From Limnomonas spitsbergensis (taxonomy: Eukaryota > Chlorophyta > Chlorophyceae > Chlamydomonadales): a stretch of 64,000 bases of DNA. The notes below the pieces were generated by a model, which was not told where the DNA came from, ran no database searches, and saw nothing but the letters and a program-made list of their open reading frames with translations. Below are positions 29,874-40,155 of the stretch, piece by piece. The stretch covers positions 1 through 64,000 of the forward strand of contig JAYJMM010000088.1 of NCBI GenBank assembly GCA_037349105.1. Reading direction: 5' to 3'. The position numbers and the translations under genes were made by a program. How positions within the stretch are numbered: the stretch's first letter is position 1; every line of letters starts with the position of its first letter.

Positions 29874-31376
29874 TTATAACTTAGGCTGAGCAGCCACAAG
29901 CAACAGATGCAAAACATGACGGTGGGCCCCAGCTAGGTGCAAGGCCACATGGCAGAATGAACGAGGCGCATGCTCTGGCCACTCTAACAACATTCGCACC
30001 ACTGCCTCGTGGCCTTCCTCAGCTGCATTGCACAAGGCCTCGCCATTCCTGCAGTCCGCTCGAGCTGCATGCTTTTGCTGCTCAAGGAGCATGCGCACCA
30101 CATCCTCATGGCCATACCAAGCTGCATTGCACAACGCCTCACCATCCTGGCAGTTTGCACGAGGTGCATGCTCTGGCAAGTCAAGGAGCATGCGCACCAC
30201 TGCCTCATGGCCACCCTCAGCTGCCAGACATAATGCCTCACCATGTCGGAAGTCCGCATGAGGCGCATGGTCTGGCCAGTCAAGGAGCAAGCGCACAACT
30301 GCCTCCCGGCCACTCGCAGCTGCATTGCACATCACCTGGCCATCCTGGCAGTCTGCACGGGGCGCATGCCTCGAACATTCAAGGAGCATGCGGACCACTG
30401 CCACATGGCCACCCTCAGCTGCTAGGCGCAGTGCCTCACCATCAATGCAGTTAGCTTGGGGCGCATGCTCCGGCCAGTCAAGGAGCATGCGCACTACTGC
30501 CTCGTGGCCTCCCTTAGCTGCCGCGAGCAGTGCAAGGCCTCCCTGGCAATCCGCACGCGGTGTATGCTCTGGCCACTCGAGCAACGTGCGCACCACTGCC
30601 TCTTGGCCAAATTCAGCAGCCACGCACAATGCCGCGCAGCCACCGCCGTCCGCATGAGGTGCATGCCTTGGCCAATCAAGAAGCATGCGCACAACCGCGT
30701 CATGGCCATGGCTAGCTGCCCAGCACAATGCCCCACCCCCTTGGCAGTCTGCACGTGGCGCATGCTCTGGCCACTCAAGGAACATGCGCACCACCTCCAT
30801 ATGTCCTGCCCGAGCAGCCAAGCGCATCGCCTTGCCGTCGTTCCTGTCCGCACGAGGTGCATGCTCTGGCCACTCAAGCAGCATGCGCACCATTGCTTGG
30901 TGGCCATTGAAAGAGGCCACACATAGCACCATGCAATCCGCGCGAGGTGCATGCTCAGGCCACTCAAGCAGCATGCGGGCGACGGTTAGATTACCGTAAT
31001 GAACAGCGATGAACAGTGCTGCCCCATCCTGGCTGTCCGCCCTCGCGAAGCTAAGCAGCTGCCTCACAAGTGCACACTTGGCTTGGCACTTCGCGAGGCA
31101 ATTTGGCTCGGCACTTGGCTCAGCACTTGGCCCGGCACTTGGCTCGGCAGCAAACATATCTACCGTCTGGCTGCTGCTCTGGGCGACAGCCCGCATGAGC
31201 GCTTCCTCCTCGCCGTTGACCTCAATGAGAAGGTCGCCTAGGCGGGATGGGCAGTCGAGTAGGCAGTCGCGCCACTCCCGACACACATTCCATGCCGCGT
31301 GGTTGGTTCCAGCTGCCCACCATTCGCCTGCCCGGATGAGGATATTCCCAAGCAAGTCCGAAGTGAGGTCTTGCAA
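29874..31376 (-). CDS. ankyrin-repeat protein with F-box-like N-terminus (5' end incomplete)
   Basis: The frame encodes about 500 residues. Residues 1-50 resemble an F-box: LTSDLLGNIL is followed by a Trp-rich segment and NVCREWRDCLLD, matching the hydrophobic-Leu/Cys-x-x-Trp-Arg spacing of that domain. Residues 77-92 are a repetitive Pro-Ser-Ala-Glu linker. From about residue 112 there are some eleven ankyrin repeats of about 33 residues. Each carries a DGEAL..AA..GHEAVVRMLLEWPEHAPRADC-like unit; the second is about two residues short and the last is degenerate. F-box/ankyrin proteins are usually substrate adaptors of SCF ubiquitin ligases; that role is inferred here. The listed 5' end is a TTG at 31374-31376. 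The frame stays open upstream to a stop at 31635-31637 without any ATG, and the first in-frame ATG is residue 61 (31194-31196). A spliced upstream exon is therefore likely. The stop is TAA at 29874-29876. Confidence 0.8.
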   Translation of the reverse strand: MQDLTSDLLGNILIRAGEWWAAGTNHAAWNVCREWRDCLLDCPSRLGDLLIEVNGEEEALMRAVAQSSSQTVDMFAAEPSAGPSAEPSAEPNCLAKCQAKCALVRQLLSFARADSQDGAALFIAVHYGNLTVARMLLEWPEHAPRADCMVLCVASFNGHQAMVRMLLEWPEHAPRADRNDGKAMRLAARAGHMEVVRMFLEWPEHAPRADCQGGGALCWAASHGHDAVVRMLLDWPRHAPHADGGGCAALCVAAEFGQEAVVRTLLEWPEHTPRADCQGGLALLAAAKGGHEAVVRMLLDWPEHAPQANCIDGEALRLAAEGGHVAVVRMLLECSRHAPRADCQDGQVMCNAAASGREAVVRLLLDWPDHAPHADFRHGEALCLAAEGGHEAVVRMLLDLPEHAPRANCQDGEALCNAAWYGHEDVVRMLLEQQKHAARADCRNGEALCNAAEEGHEAVVRMLLEWPEHAPRSFCHVALHLAGAHRHVLHLLLVAAQPKL

Positions 31377-31439
31377 TGTTGTTTTGGCGAGGTTGGACTG
31401 ATCGGTGGGGAACTCAAAGTCAAGCGGATCTGGTCCGTG

Positions 31440-31580
31440 TATGGCCGGAATGGGGGGAGGGTTTGATAAGGGGAACAGTGAGGAGAAAGGGTAGGAGGGA
31501 GGTGACTGAGGAGGGGAGGAAGAGGGGTAAGGATCTGGGAGTGAGGGGGAAGGAGAAGGGGGAGACGAAAAGGGGGGGGG
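31440..31580 (-). promoter_or_regulatory. pyrimidine-rich tract upstream of the ankyrin frame
   Basis: Read on the minus strand this is almost pure C/T with several CAG trinucleotides (for example near 31541 and 31510). It lies 60-200 bp before the first recognisable F-box residues. It could be a 5' UTR or promoter tract, or the polypyrimidine tract and 3' splice site of an intron separating an upstream start exon. The missing ATG favours the splice-site reading. Confidence 0.35.
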
Positions 31581-31708
31581 TGGAGTATGTCTCGTCTTGA
31601 GCTTGGGTACCGGTTGCCCGGAAAGTTGACAAATTTAGATATGAGCAGAAATGAGATATCAACGGGGATCCTTGGAAATCTAGGATTGACGAGGTACATG
31701 CTGACCAA

Positions 31709-31902
31709 TGTTTCTTCTTTCGTGACTCAGCTACATGTCAGATACATTCCAGCCTCTGGCTGGAGGCCCCATTTGTGGCCAGCCAAGCTGCTTTAGTAGC
31801 TTTGGCCACCAGGCATAGGCCGGTCCTGGCTGGCCCCAATCAGGCCTTTGGCGGTCGCGAGGCGACCAGTGGAAGATGAATTTGTAGCCGAAAAACGAAA
31901 CA
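31709..31902 (+). mobile_element. foldback/MITE-like element, copy A
   Basis: A segment of about 194 bp is bounded by imperfect inverted termini, TGTTTCTTCTTTCG at the left and CGAAAAACGAAACA at the right. A subterminal CAGCTACAT at the left and TTTGTAGCC at the right extend the pairing. The core (GAGGCCCCATTTGTGGCCAG, then GGCCGGTCCTGGC, then GCGGTCGCGAGGCGACC) recurs near 60.3 kb in the same orientation and near 61.7 kb inverted. It encodes no protein. The surrounding 31638-32055 shows no gene. Confidence 0.6.
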
Positions 31903-32306
31903 CCGACACTGACGATCGACGAAGGATCCAATCATTCACAACCTACCTCCCACAAGTTCAAAAATATGATTACATTGATTATGGTTACTGGCAGGATGTG
32001 GCTACGCCCCCAAGCTGCGCTGTTTCCTTACCCTCCACACCCTAGTAGGGCGTAGCTTTCTTTCTTTCTTATGACTGCCTTCGCCTTTGCAGCTAGCAGC
32101 ACGAAGGATGCGCGCTTGACTGCCGTGAGGGTATCCAAGGTAGTCAGGAGGGAGGTTGGAAGTTTATCAAGGATGCCTTTTGTAGCCACATAAAGCAACA
32201 GCGGTTGAGGAAGCAGGTGTAGGGAGGGAGAGGCTACAACAACAGAATCATGGATTTTTGCGGCGCTCGTTTTGAGAATTTCCGTACCGTAGTGATACGA
32301 TGATTT

Positions 32307-32347
32307 GGTGATACCAATTGGTTATTGGAATAACCAATTGTATCACC
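32307..32347. other. hairpin-forming palindrome inside the outer TIR element
   Basis: GGTGATAC, then CAATTGGTTATT, two G, AATAACCAATTG and TATCACC form a near-perfect stem of about 19 bp. It starts within the left terminal repeat. The same hairpin is in the second copy at 36247-36287. Confidence 0.7.
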
Positions 32348-32479
32348 ATGTAAAATGCTGCGACAATCAATAACCAACTTAAATCACCGCGATTTAACCG
32401 CCCAAACCCTCGGAAACCCTCGAAATTTGCGTTAAGCCAGGATAGCCGCGAAAAATTTCTCTAGTTGATATCTCTTGCG

Positions 32480-32971
32480 ATGGAGGGCCCCAGCGGTGGA
32501 CCAGGTCCACGTCCAGGTGCTGCTAGCTCACTACTAAGGCCTCCTGCGAGGCAGCGTAACCTTTTCGATTTCATGCCCCGGGTTCTTCCGGGGCAGCCTA
32601 GTGCTTCCACGCAATTCGTCAGGCTAGATCCAGAGGTACAGCGACAAAAGGAAGAGAGGCTCTTGGAGACGCAGCGCAGGGCTCAACTTGACCCACACTC
32701 GGGAGCTGCAAAGCGCCCTCGCATCCTGTCGGCGCTCCGGCAAGCGACGAGCAGGTTCGCAGGTAATGTCTGGGCAGCGCTCGCCAGCCTACTGGATCAG
32801 GAGCCAGCGCGACTGTCTCTTAACCTGGGCAAACGCAGCCTTACAATGATAGAGGCAGCAGCAGGCCGCCTAGATCAGGGGCTGCAGAGGCTGGCTGCGG
32901 CTGTTGCTGCAAGCAAGTCCACGGGGTGCATCAAGTGCAGGTGGTCTGCAAAGGGCTGTGGATCCTGCTGA
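32480..32971 (+). CDS. unrecognised 163-residue protein in TIR element, copy 1
   Basis: The first ATG is at 32480; the frame upstream offers only a TTG. The product is GC-rich in codons, unlike the AT-rich flanks. It has a Gly/Pro-rich start (residues 1-25), then RQRNLFDFMPRVLP, a charged Gln/Glu/Arg segment with QRQKEERLLETQRRAQ (about 53-68), a basic AAKRPRI (about 75-81), a helical Ala/Leu-rich region (about 115-145) and a Cys-rich end (CIKCRW, GCGSC). An N-terminal LF.F motif followed by charged sequence is common in transposase N-termini, so this may be the first exon or a remnant of a transposase; that is a guess. A possible donor CAG|GTGG lies near the end. The only difference from copy 2 is synonymous. 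Confidence 0.45.
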   Translation: MEGPSGGPGPRPGAASSLLRPPARQRNLFDFMPRVLPGQPSASTQFVRLDPEVQRQKEERLLETQRRAQLDPHSGAAKRPRILSALRQATSRFAGNVWAALASLLDQEPARLSLNLGKRSLTMIEAAAGRLDQGLQRLAAAVAASKSTGCIKCRWSAKGCGSC

Positions 32972-32985
32972 GGATGACAGTGTTT

Positions 32986-33115
32986 ATGGACCCCTGAGTT
33001 TGATTGGACCCCTGAGATTGAATGGACCACTGAGTTTGAATGGACCCCTGAGTTTGATTGGACCCTTGAGGTTGATTGGACCCCTGAGGTTGAATGAACC
33101 CCTGAGTTTGAACCT
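32986..33115. repeat. 18-bp minisatellite, about 7 units (copy 1)
   Basis: The unit is TGGACCCCTGAGTTTGAT with small variants. It begins right after the stop of the 163-residue frame. The equivalent in copy 2 lies at 36926-37055. Confidence 0.85.
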
Positions 33116-33230
33116 AAGCTGGCGATGTAAAAAAAATAAATGAATAACCAATTTAAATCACTGTTGAAAATGCGGCCAAATCCCTTTAACCAATTTGTTA
33201 TCACCATTTTCTATTTTCCATCGATTTTCT

Positions 33231-33829
33231 TTACCGTAGTATCAGTCCGATTTCGTTTTATTGATCGTTTTTCAAGAAAACGAACCGTTGATTTTAATAA
33301 AAATGTGTACCGTGGGACAAAAACGAACCATAAACGAATATTTAAGCCCCAAACCCTAAACAAATTGCCACAGAAAGAGTAGCGCCGTTCATGTCGCAAA
33401 CACGAATCTTCCCGGAGCAGCACAAGTAGCCACAGCTCCTGCCACAGTGATTATTGATTTAGACCGGATGTCGAGATAGTAGGCGAGCGGCCCCGCCGCG
33501 TCTTCCAACCGCATCAGAAGAAAACGAAGGCCAGTCGCCGAAGAAAGCAGGCCTTTACAGCTCGATACTATGAGGGCGTCCCACTCCTTCAAGTTATCCG
33601 GCAGGCCAAGGAGGTCGCGGCTCTCAGAGTTGCGCGCCCAGCAACCATTCAGCGGAAAGGCAAGCGGTTTGAGCGGTTCTGGAGCAAAAACGAACCAGTG
33701 ATCGTAAAATTTTCAGCCTCCGATCAGAAAAACGAACCACTAAAACGAAAGCGTGATTTTGTTAATTAGGAGGTTTCCAAACAAAAAACGAATTCAATAT
33801 AAAACGAAAATTGACTGATACTACGGTAA
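33231..33829. mobile_element. TIR element (inner, nested), copy 1
   Basis: It is bounded by 31-bp inverted repeats (29 of 31 matching) at 33231-33261 and 33799-33829, beginning TTACCGTAGTATCAGTC. Like the outer element it has TA at each flank and the terminus CCGTAGT, so both probably belong to one superfamily. The interior is AT-rich with repeated AAACGAACC motifs. No coding frame is convincing. Confidence 0.65.
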
Positions 33830-33871
33830 CCAATATCATCGTATCACCAAATCATCGTATCACTACGGTAC

Positions 33872-35995
33872 TGTAAAACGCCAGAGACTTCGCTCATAAT
33901 TCATTATTGGGGTGCGCGAACATGGGTGCTCGCTAATAATAATTCAAAAAACACCGGTGCGCGGAGTGTCTGTCAGGTGCCCAAACAACTGTTTTGAGGG
34001 TGCGCGGTAAGAATTTAAAACAACAGATGTAAAAAACCGCGTGCTCGCGTGCAACTGTTTGATTTGACATCCGTCGAGGGATCCTTACGCCAGTCCCCGT
34101 AGCGAAGCTCAATCCCGAGGCAGAGACAGGTGCTGACGACTGCTGATGTTTGGGGGCCCCATCAGCCACACGTTTCCTGAGGCCAGGAACCGGCGGAGGA
34201 GGAAAGTGACACCTATGCTGACGACTATTGCTGACCGTGTACTATCCTTGCTAGCATCAAACGAGGGTGTTCACTGAGTTTACTGTACTGGCTGAAAGTG
34301 CTGCGCGGACGGAAATTAATATTGTTTTCAGTGAGGCGCGGCGTTAAATTAAATTACCGGCTGAACGGCGTTAAATTAAATTAAAATGTTGCCGCTACGC
34401 GACCATTTTTTACAATATTTTTTGGCTTCGCGACGAACAAACTAAATTATCTTTAGGGGGTGCGCGGACCCTTAGGCGTTGTACGGTACCCAACAATGAT
34501 TCGCCAAAATCACTTACAGAATTACTGGGAACAACATCAGCACGATCATGGAGGGGATGGGGTGGAGAGGTGAGGCAACAGCAGTAGCGCACTTGAGTAG
34601 TGTGCAACGTGATGCCAGGGTACATGGCTGATGGCTCCATCATCATGCTGTACAGTACAACGATTGCTTAATGTCACTGGCTGATCTCACCCTATCTGAA
34701 CAGTGCATGGCTACATCATCACGCGTACCCCGTATAAGTAAGTACGGTACGTAGGAAAGAATATATGGGAACAAGAGAAACACAATTGTTTGAGGTGTCC
34801 CCTGTTCGATCAGCTGTCGTTCTAACGCTAGCGTCCTCCCACGCATCAGCCATTTTTCGGAAAGGCCAAGCAGATCAAACTATCAAAGCAAGGCTGCATT
34901 CTCTCGCAGGTACAAGTGTAAAGGATTCGCCTTCCTCTTGCGTCAATCCATCCGATCTGTAGCCAATCCGAAGCCTACGCTTTCTTCTTTCCAGGCAATC
35001 GCCTTTTCGAAAAGAATAGGTCGGGCGAACCAGAGGGTGCAAACCAGGGGGTCGGACGGATAGGAAATCCTTAGCCTTAGGTACTATATAAAGTATCCAA
35101 GATAGCTGCGCTGATATTCGTCCCGGGTATCCTTCCTTTCAATACACTATTGGGAACTCTTGATGAAGCACCTACCTGTGGGAATAGATGCTGGGGCCCT
35201 CTGAGCTTTGTTACGCTGGTGAATTGGCATGGCTGCAATGAGCAGCGGCGGGTTGCAACAAATCCCCGATGATTGGTTGAAGTTATTGGGCGCTGCTATA
35301 TGCGGTCGAGAACGAACTACAATATCGAAAACGGCAAAGCTTGCTTGCCTGCCTCTTAGAAGCAGATCGCAGCTGTTCCTTCTGTTTTAATGTTATGTGA
35401 GGATGACATGTATCCCTTGTAGTCGTGGCGAAGAACAACCCTCAGATTGCCCTCGCCTTCAATCCCCAGCGAAGAAACTCACGCCCCGAGACCAGCATGT
35501 ATTACAGGGTCACCAGTAGGCAGTAACAGTAGCAGTGACGACAACAGCACTAGCGACAGCAACGGCTGTCGTGACACCCAAGGCACCTACTACTGCTAAT
35601 ACCTACCTCTCCACCGCCTCCTCCTCTTTTTCCTAGGACTTGCATGGTTGCATGCCACATCAGGGATCACACCAGCCTCATGCATGTCAGACTCCCATGC
35701 ACCCTCTCTATGCATCCTCCCATGCAACCCCATGAAAGGAATGAAATACAAAACATTCATATCATCGATATCTGGGATGACATCGGCGTCTTGCAGATTG
35801 TGTGACCCTAGGCCCCATGCATGGTCTCAAAAATGGTTCCCAACTTCCCATTGGACCCCATGCTGAGCCCCTAATCCCAGGGTTACCCAGAACGACCGTT
35901 TGGGTCCAAGTCCCATACCGTTTAACCGTTAACCGTATCGCACCGTTTAACAATACCGTACCGAGTTAAAACATCGTGTCGGCCATTTCCTAACA
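33872..35995. other. remainder of duplicated unit, no gene seen (copy 1)
   Basis: This is mostly AT-rich noncoding sequence. It shows GGGGTGCGCG at 33909 and a similar GGGGGTGCGCGG at 34455. It has a direct repeat GGCGTTAAATTAAATTA near 34339 and 34368. A GC-richer stretch at 35400-35650 has CAGTAGCAG-like runs. At the end lies TTACCCAGAACGACCGTTT, which resembles the 45-bp repeat found after copy 2. Short open frames in this part differ between copies by disabling changes or show no motif. Confidence 0.6.
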
Positions 35996-36419
35996 CTTTC
36001 TTTCTTTCTTATGACTGCCTTCGCCTTTGCAGCTAGCAGCACGAAGGATGCGCGCTTGACTGCCGTGAGGGTATCCAAGGTAGTCAGGAGGGAGGTTGGA
36101 AGTTTATCAAGGATGCCTTTTGTAGCCACATAAAGCAACAGCGGTTGAGGAAGCAGGTGTAGGGAGGGAGAGGCTACAACAACAGAATCATGGATTTTTG
36201 CGGCGCTCGTTTTGAGAATTTCCGTACCGTAGTGATACGATGATTTGGTGATACCAATTGGTTATTGGAATAACCAATTGTATCACCATGTAAAATGCTG
36301 CGACAATCAATAACCAACTTAAATCACCGCGATTTAACCGCCCAAACCCTCGGAAACCCTCGAAATTTGCGTTAAGCCAGGATAGCCGCGAAAAATTTCT
36401 CTAGTTGATATCTCTTGCG

Positions 36420-36911
36420 ATGGAGGGCCCCAGCGGTGGACCAGGTCCACGTCCAGGTGCTGCTAGCTCACTACTAAGGCCTCCTGCGAGGCAGCGTAAC
36501 CTTTTCGATTTCATGCCCCGGGTTCTTCCGGGGCAGCCTAGTGCTTCCACGCAATTCGTCAGGCTAGATCCAGAGGTACAGCGACAAAAGGAAGAGAGGC
36601 TCTTGGAGACGCAGCGCAGGGCTCAACTTGACCCACACTCGGGAGCTGCAAAGCGCCCTCGCATCCTGTCGGCGCTCCGGCAAGCGACGAGCAGGTTCGC
36701 AGGTAATGTCTGGGCAGCGCTAGCCAGCCTACTGGATCAGGAGCCAGCGCGACTGTCTCTTAACCTGGGCAAACGCAGCCTTACAATGATAGAGGCAGCA
36801 GCAGGCCGCCTAGATCAGGGGCTGCAGAGGCTGGCTGCGGCTGTTGCTGCAAGCAAGTCCACGGGGTGCATCAAGTGCAGGTGGTCTGCAAAGGGCTGTG
36901 GATCCTGCTGA
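36420..36911 (+). CDS. unrecognised 163-residue protein in TIR element, copy 2
   Basis: The protein is identical to the frame at 32480-32971. The single nucleotide difference I found (CTC to CTA, Leu) is silent. With so little divergence one silent change is not proof of selection. Features are the same: Gly/Pro-rich start, RNLFDFMPR motif, charged Gln/Glu/Arg stretch, and a Cys-rich C-terminus ending in GCGSC before TGA. Function is unknown; a transposase-derived fragment is the best guess because of its position inside an inverted-repeat element. Confidence 0.45.
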   Translation: MEGPSGGPGPRPGAASSLLRPPARQRNLFDFMPRVLPGQPSASTQFVRLDPEVQRQKEERLLETQRRAQLDPHSGAAKRPRILSALRQATSRFAGNVWAALASLLDQEPARLSLNLGKRSLTMIEAAAGRLDQGLQRLAAAVAASKSTGCIKCRWSAKGCGSC

Positions 36912-36925
36912 GGATGACAGTGTTT

Positions 36926-37055
36926 ATGGACCCCTGAGTTTGATTGGACCCCTGAGATTGAATGGACCACTGAGTTTGAATGGACCCCTGAGTTTGATTG
37001 GACCCTTGAGGTTGATTGGACCCCTGAGGTTGAATGAACCCCTGAGTTTGAACCT
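36926..37055. repeat. 18-bp minisatellite, about 7 units (copy 2)
   Basis: Same 18-bp array as at 32986-33115, carried in the duplicated segment with no unit-number change. Confidence 0.85.
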
Positions 37056-37170
37056 AAGCTGGCGATGTAAAAAAAATAAATGAATAACCAATTTAAATCA
37101 CTGTTGAAAATGCGGCCAAATCCCATTAACCAATTTGTTATCACCATTTTCTATTTTCCATCGATTTTCT

Positions 37171-37769
37171 TTACCGTAGTATCAGTCCGATTTCGTTTTA
37201 TTGATCGTTTTTCAAGAAAACGAACCGTTGATTTTAATAAAAATGTGTACCGTGGGACAAAAACGAACCATAAACGAATATTTAAGCCCCAAACCCTAAA
37301 CAAATTGCCACAGAAAGAGTAGCGCCGTTCATGTCGCAAACACGAATCTTCCCGGAGCAGCACAAGTAGCCACAGCTCCTGCCACAGTGATTATTGATTT
37401 AGACCGGATGTCGAGATAGTAGGCGAGCGGCCCCGCCGCGTCTTCCAACCGCATCAGAAGAAAACGAAGGCCAGTCGCCGAAGAAAGCAGGCCTTTACAG
37501 CTCGATACTATGAGGGCGTCCCACTCCTTCAAGTTATCCGGCAGGCCAAGGAGGTCGCGGCTCTCAGAGTTGCGCGCCCAGCAACCATTCAGCGGAAAGG
37601 CAAGCGGTTTGAGCGGTTCTGGAGCAAAAACGAACCAGTGATCGTAAAATTTTCAGCCTCCGATCAGAAAAACGAACCACTAAAACGAAAGCGTGATTTT
37701 GTTCATTAGGAGGTTTCCAAACAAAAAACGAATTCAATATAAAACGAAAATTGACTGATACTACGGTAA
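37171..37769. mobile_element. TIR element (inner, nested), copy 2
   Basis: Copy of the nested element at 33231-33829, duplicated with its host. One substitution (GTTAATT to GTTCATT) separates the interiors that I compared. Confidence 0.65.
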
Positions 37770-37811
37770 CCAATATCATCGTATCACCAAATCATCGTAT
37801 CACTACGGTAC

Positions 37812-39908
37812 TGTAAAACGCCAGAGACTTCGCTCATAATTCATTATTGGGGTGCGCGAACATGGGTGCTCGCTAATAATAATTCAAAAAACACCGGTGC
37901 GCGGAGTGTCTGTCAGGTGCCCAAACAACTGTTTTGAGGGTGCGCGGTAAGAATTTAAAACAACAGATGTAAAAAACCGCGTGCTCGCGTGCAACTGTTT
38001 GATTTGACATCCGTCGAGGGATCCTTACGCCAGTCCCCGTAGCGAAGCTCAATCCCGAGGCAGAGACAGGTGCTGACGACTGCTGATGTTTGGGGGCCCC
38101 ATCAGCCACACGTTTCCTGAGGCCAGGAACCGGCGGAGGAGGAAAGTGACACCTATGCTGACGACTATTGCTGACCGTGTACTATCCTTGCTAGCATCAA
38201 ACGAGGGTGTTCACTGAGTTTACTGTACTGGCTGAAAGTGCTGCGCGGACGGAAATTAATATTGTTTTCAGTGAGGCGCGGCGTTAAATTAAATTACCGG
38301 CTGAACGGCGTTAAATTAAATTAAAATGTTGCCGCTACGCGACCATTTTTTACAATATTTTTTGGCTTCGCGACGAACAAACTAAATTATCTTTAGGGGG
38401 TGCGCGGACCCTTAGGCGTTGTACGGTACCCAACAATGATTCGCCAAAATCACTTAAAGAATCACTGGGAACAACATCAGCACGATCATGGAGGGGATGG
38501 GGTGGAGAGGTGAGGCAACAGCAGTAGCGCACTTGAGTAGTGTGCAACGTGATGCCAGGGTACATGGCTGATGGCTCCATCATCATGCTGTACAGTACAA
38601 CGATTGCTTAATGTCACTGGCTGATCTCACCCTATCTGAACAGTGCATGGCTACATCATCACGCGTACCCCGTATAAGTAAGTACGGTACGTAGGAAAGA
38701 ATATATGGGAACAAGAGATACACAATTGTTTGAGGTGTCCCCTGTTCGATCAGCTGTCGTTCTAACGCTAGCGTCCTCCCACGCATCAGCCATTTTTCGG
38801 AAAGGCCAAGCAGATCAAACTATCAAAGCAAGGCTGCATTCTCTCGCAGGTACAAGTGTAAAGGATTCGCCTTCCTCTTGCGTCAATCCATCCGATCTGT
38901 AGCCAATCCGAAGCCTACGCTTTCTTCTTTCCAGGCAATCGCCTTTTCGAAAAGAATAGGTCGGGCGAACCAGAGGGTGCAAACCAGGGGGTCGGACGGA
39001 TAGGAAATCCTTAGCCTTAGGTACTAGGTATTCGTCCCGGGTATCCTTCCTTTCAATACACTATTGGGAACTCTTGATGAAGCACCTACCTGTGGGAATA
39101 GATGCTGGGGCCCTCCGAGCTTTGTTACGCTGGTGAATTGGCATGGCTGCAATGAGCCGCGGCGGGTTGCAACAAATCCCCGATGATTGGTTGAAGTTAT
39201 TGGGCGCTGCAATATGCGGTCGAGAACGAACTACGATATCGAAAACGGCAAAGCTTGCTTGCCGCCTCTTAGAAGCAGATCGCAGCTGTTCCTTCTGTTT
39301 TAATGTTATGTGAGGATGACATGTATCCCTTGTAGTCGTGGCGATGAACAACCCTCAGATTGCCCTCGCCTTCAATCCCCAGCGAAGAAACTCACGCCCC
39401 GAGACCAGCATGTATTACAGGGTCACCAGTAGGCAGTAACAGTAGCAGTGACGACAACAGCACTAGCGACAGCAACGGCTGTCGTGACACCCAAGGCACC
39501 TACTACTGCTAATACCTACCTCTCCACCGCCTCCTCCTCTTTTTCCTAGGACTTGCATGGTTGCATGCCACATCAGGGATCACACCAGCCTCATGCATGT
39601 CAGACTCCCATGCACCCTCTCTATGCATCCTCCCATGCAACCCCATGAAAGGAATGAAATACAAAACATTCATATCATCGATATCTGGGATGACATCGGC
39701 GTCTTGCAGATTGTGTGACCCTAGGCCCCATGCATGGTCTCAAAAATGGTTCCCAACTTCCCATTGGACCCCATGCTGAGCCCCTAATCCCAGGGTTACC
39801 CAGAACGACCGTTTGGGTCCAAGTCCCATACCGTTTAACCGTTAACCGTATCGCACCGTTTAACAATACCGTACCGAGTTAAAACATCGTGTCCGCCATT
39901 TCCTAACA
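37812..39908. other. remainder of duplicated unit, no gene seen (copy 2)
   Basis: Counterpart of 33872-35995, shorter by 27 bp. A 96-codon minus frame at 39061-39351 exists only in this copy, because of the small differences between copies. That argues against it being a gene. Confidence 0.6.
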
Positions 39909-40155
39909 TGTCCGGCCCTTTAACCGTATCCGTATCCGTACCGGGTAACCCAGTCCAGCAGAGTTCAGGCAGGCCCGCCTCAAGTGTGTGTCCGGTATAT
40001 TCAAATCTCTGTCAGAGCTACCCTCCTTTGCAGCCGCATGCGACATGGAACAGTATTCTGCCCGCTCCTGTCATGGCGCTGCCTCCTCTCCAGGTGACCA
40101 GGGTGTGTTAAACACTGTGTTTGGTTTGGTGCACGCTGCAACAAACGGTAGATGA

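Larger units (their letters stand above)
32284..33871. mobile_element. TIR element (outer), copy 1
   Basis: It is bounded by perfect 31-bp inverted repeats at 32284-32314 and 33841-33871, beginning GTACCGTAGTGATACGATGA. If the flanking TA is the target-site duplication, the element proper starts CCGTAGT. TA duplications are typical of Tc1/mariner-like DNA transposons, but no transposase with DDE/D motifs is visible, so it looks non-autonomous. It contains the 163-residue open frame, an 18-bp repeat and a nested inner element. Confidence 0.7.
32056..35995. repeat. 3.94-kb tandem segmental duplication, copy 1
   Basis: This 3940-bp unit is followed directly by a second copy. Both begin with CTTTCTTTCTTTCTT and end with CATTTCCTAACA. 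About a dozen substitutions separate the copies. There is one 26-bp length difference just after a CCTTAGGTACTA motif near 35081-35113 (shorter in copy 2) and a 1-bp difference in a CTTGCC run. That is about 99.7% identity, so the duplication is recent. Confidence 0.95.
36224..37811. mobile_element. TIR element (outer), copy 2
   Basis: Copy of the element at 32284-33871, carried along by the segmental duplication. The 31-bp inverted repeats are at 36224-36254 and 37781-37811 and are identical to those of copy 1. It was not independently transposed, because its flanks are also duplicated. Confidence 0.7.
35996..39908. repeat. 3.91-kb tandem segmental duplication, copy 2
   Basis: Second copy of the unit, offset by 3940 bp from copy 1 until the 26-bp deletion near 39020 and by 3913 bp after the 1-bp gap. 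It ends where CCTAACA is followed by unique sequence (TGTCCGGCCC). All elements described for copy 1 recur here. Confidence 0.95.

Noticed and set aside
29957..31401. Many plus-strand open frames opposite the ankyrin gene
   Set aside because: They are shadows of the minus-strand ankyrin repeats, and their repetitive peptides mirror the 99-bp repeat period.
39061..39351. 96-codon minus frame in the second duplicated unit
   Set aside because: It is disrupted in the otherwise 99.7% identical first unit and has no motif.
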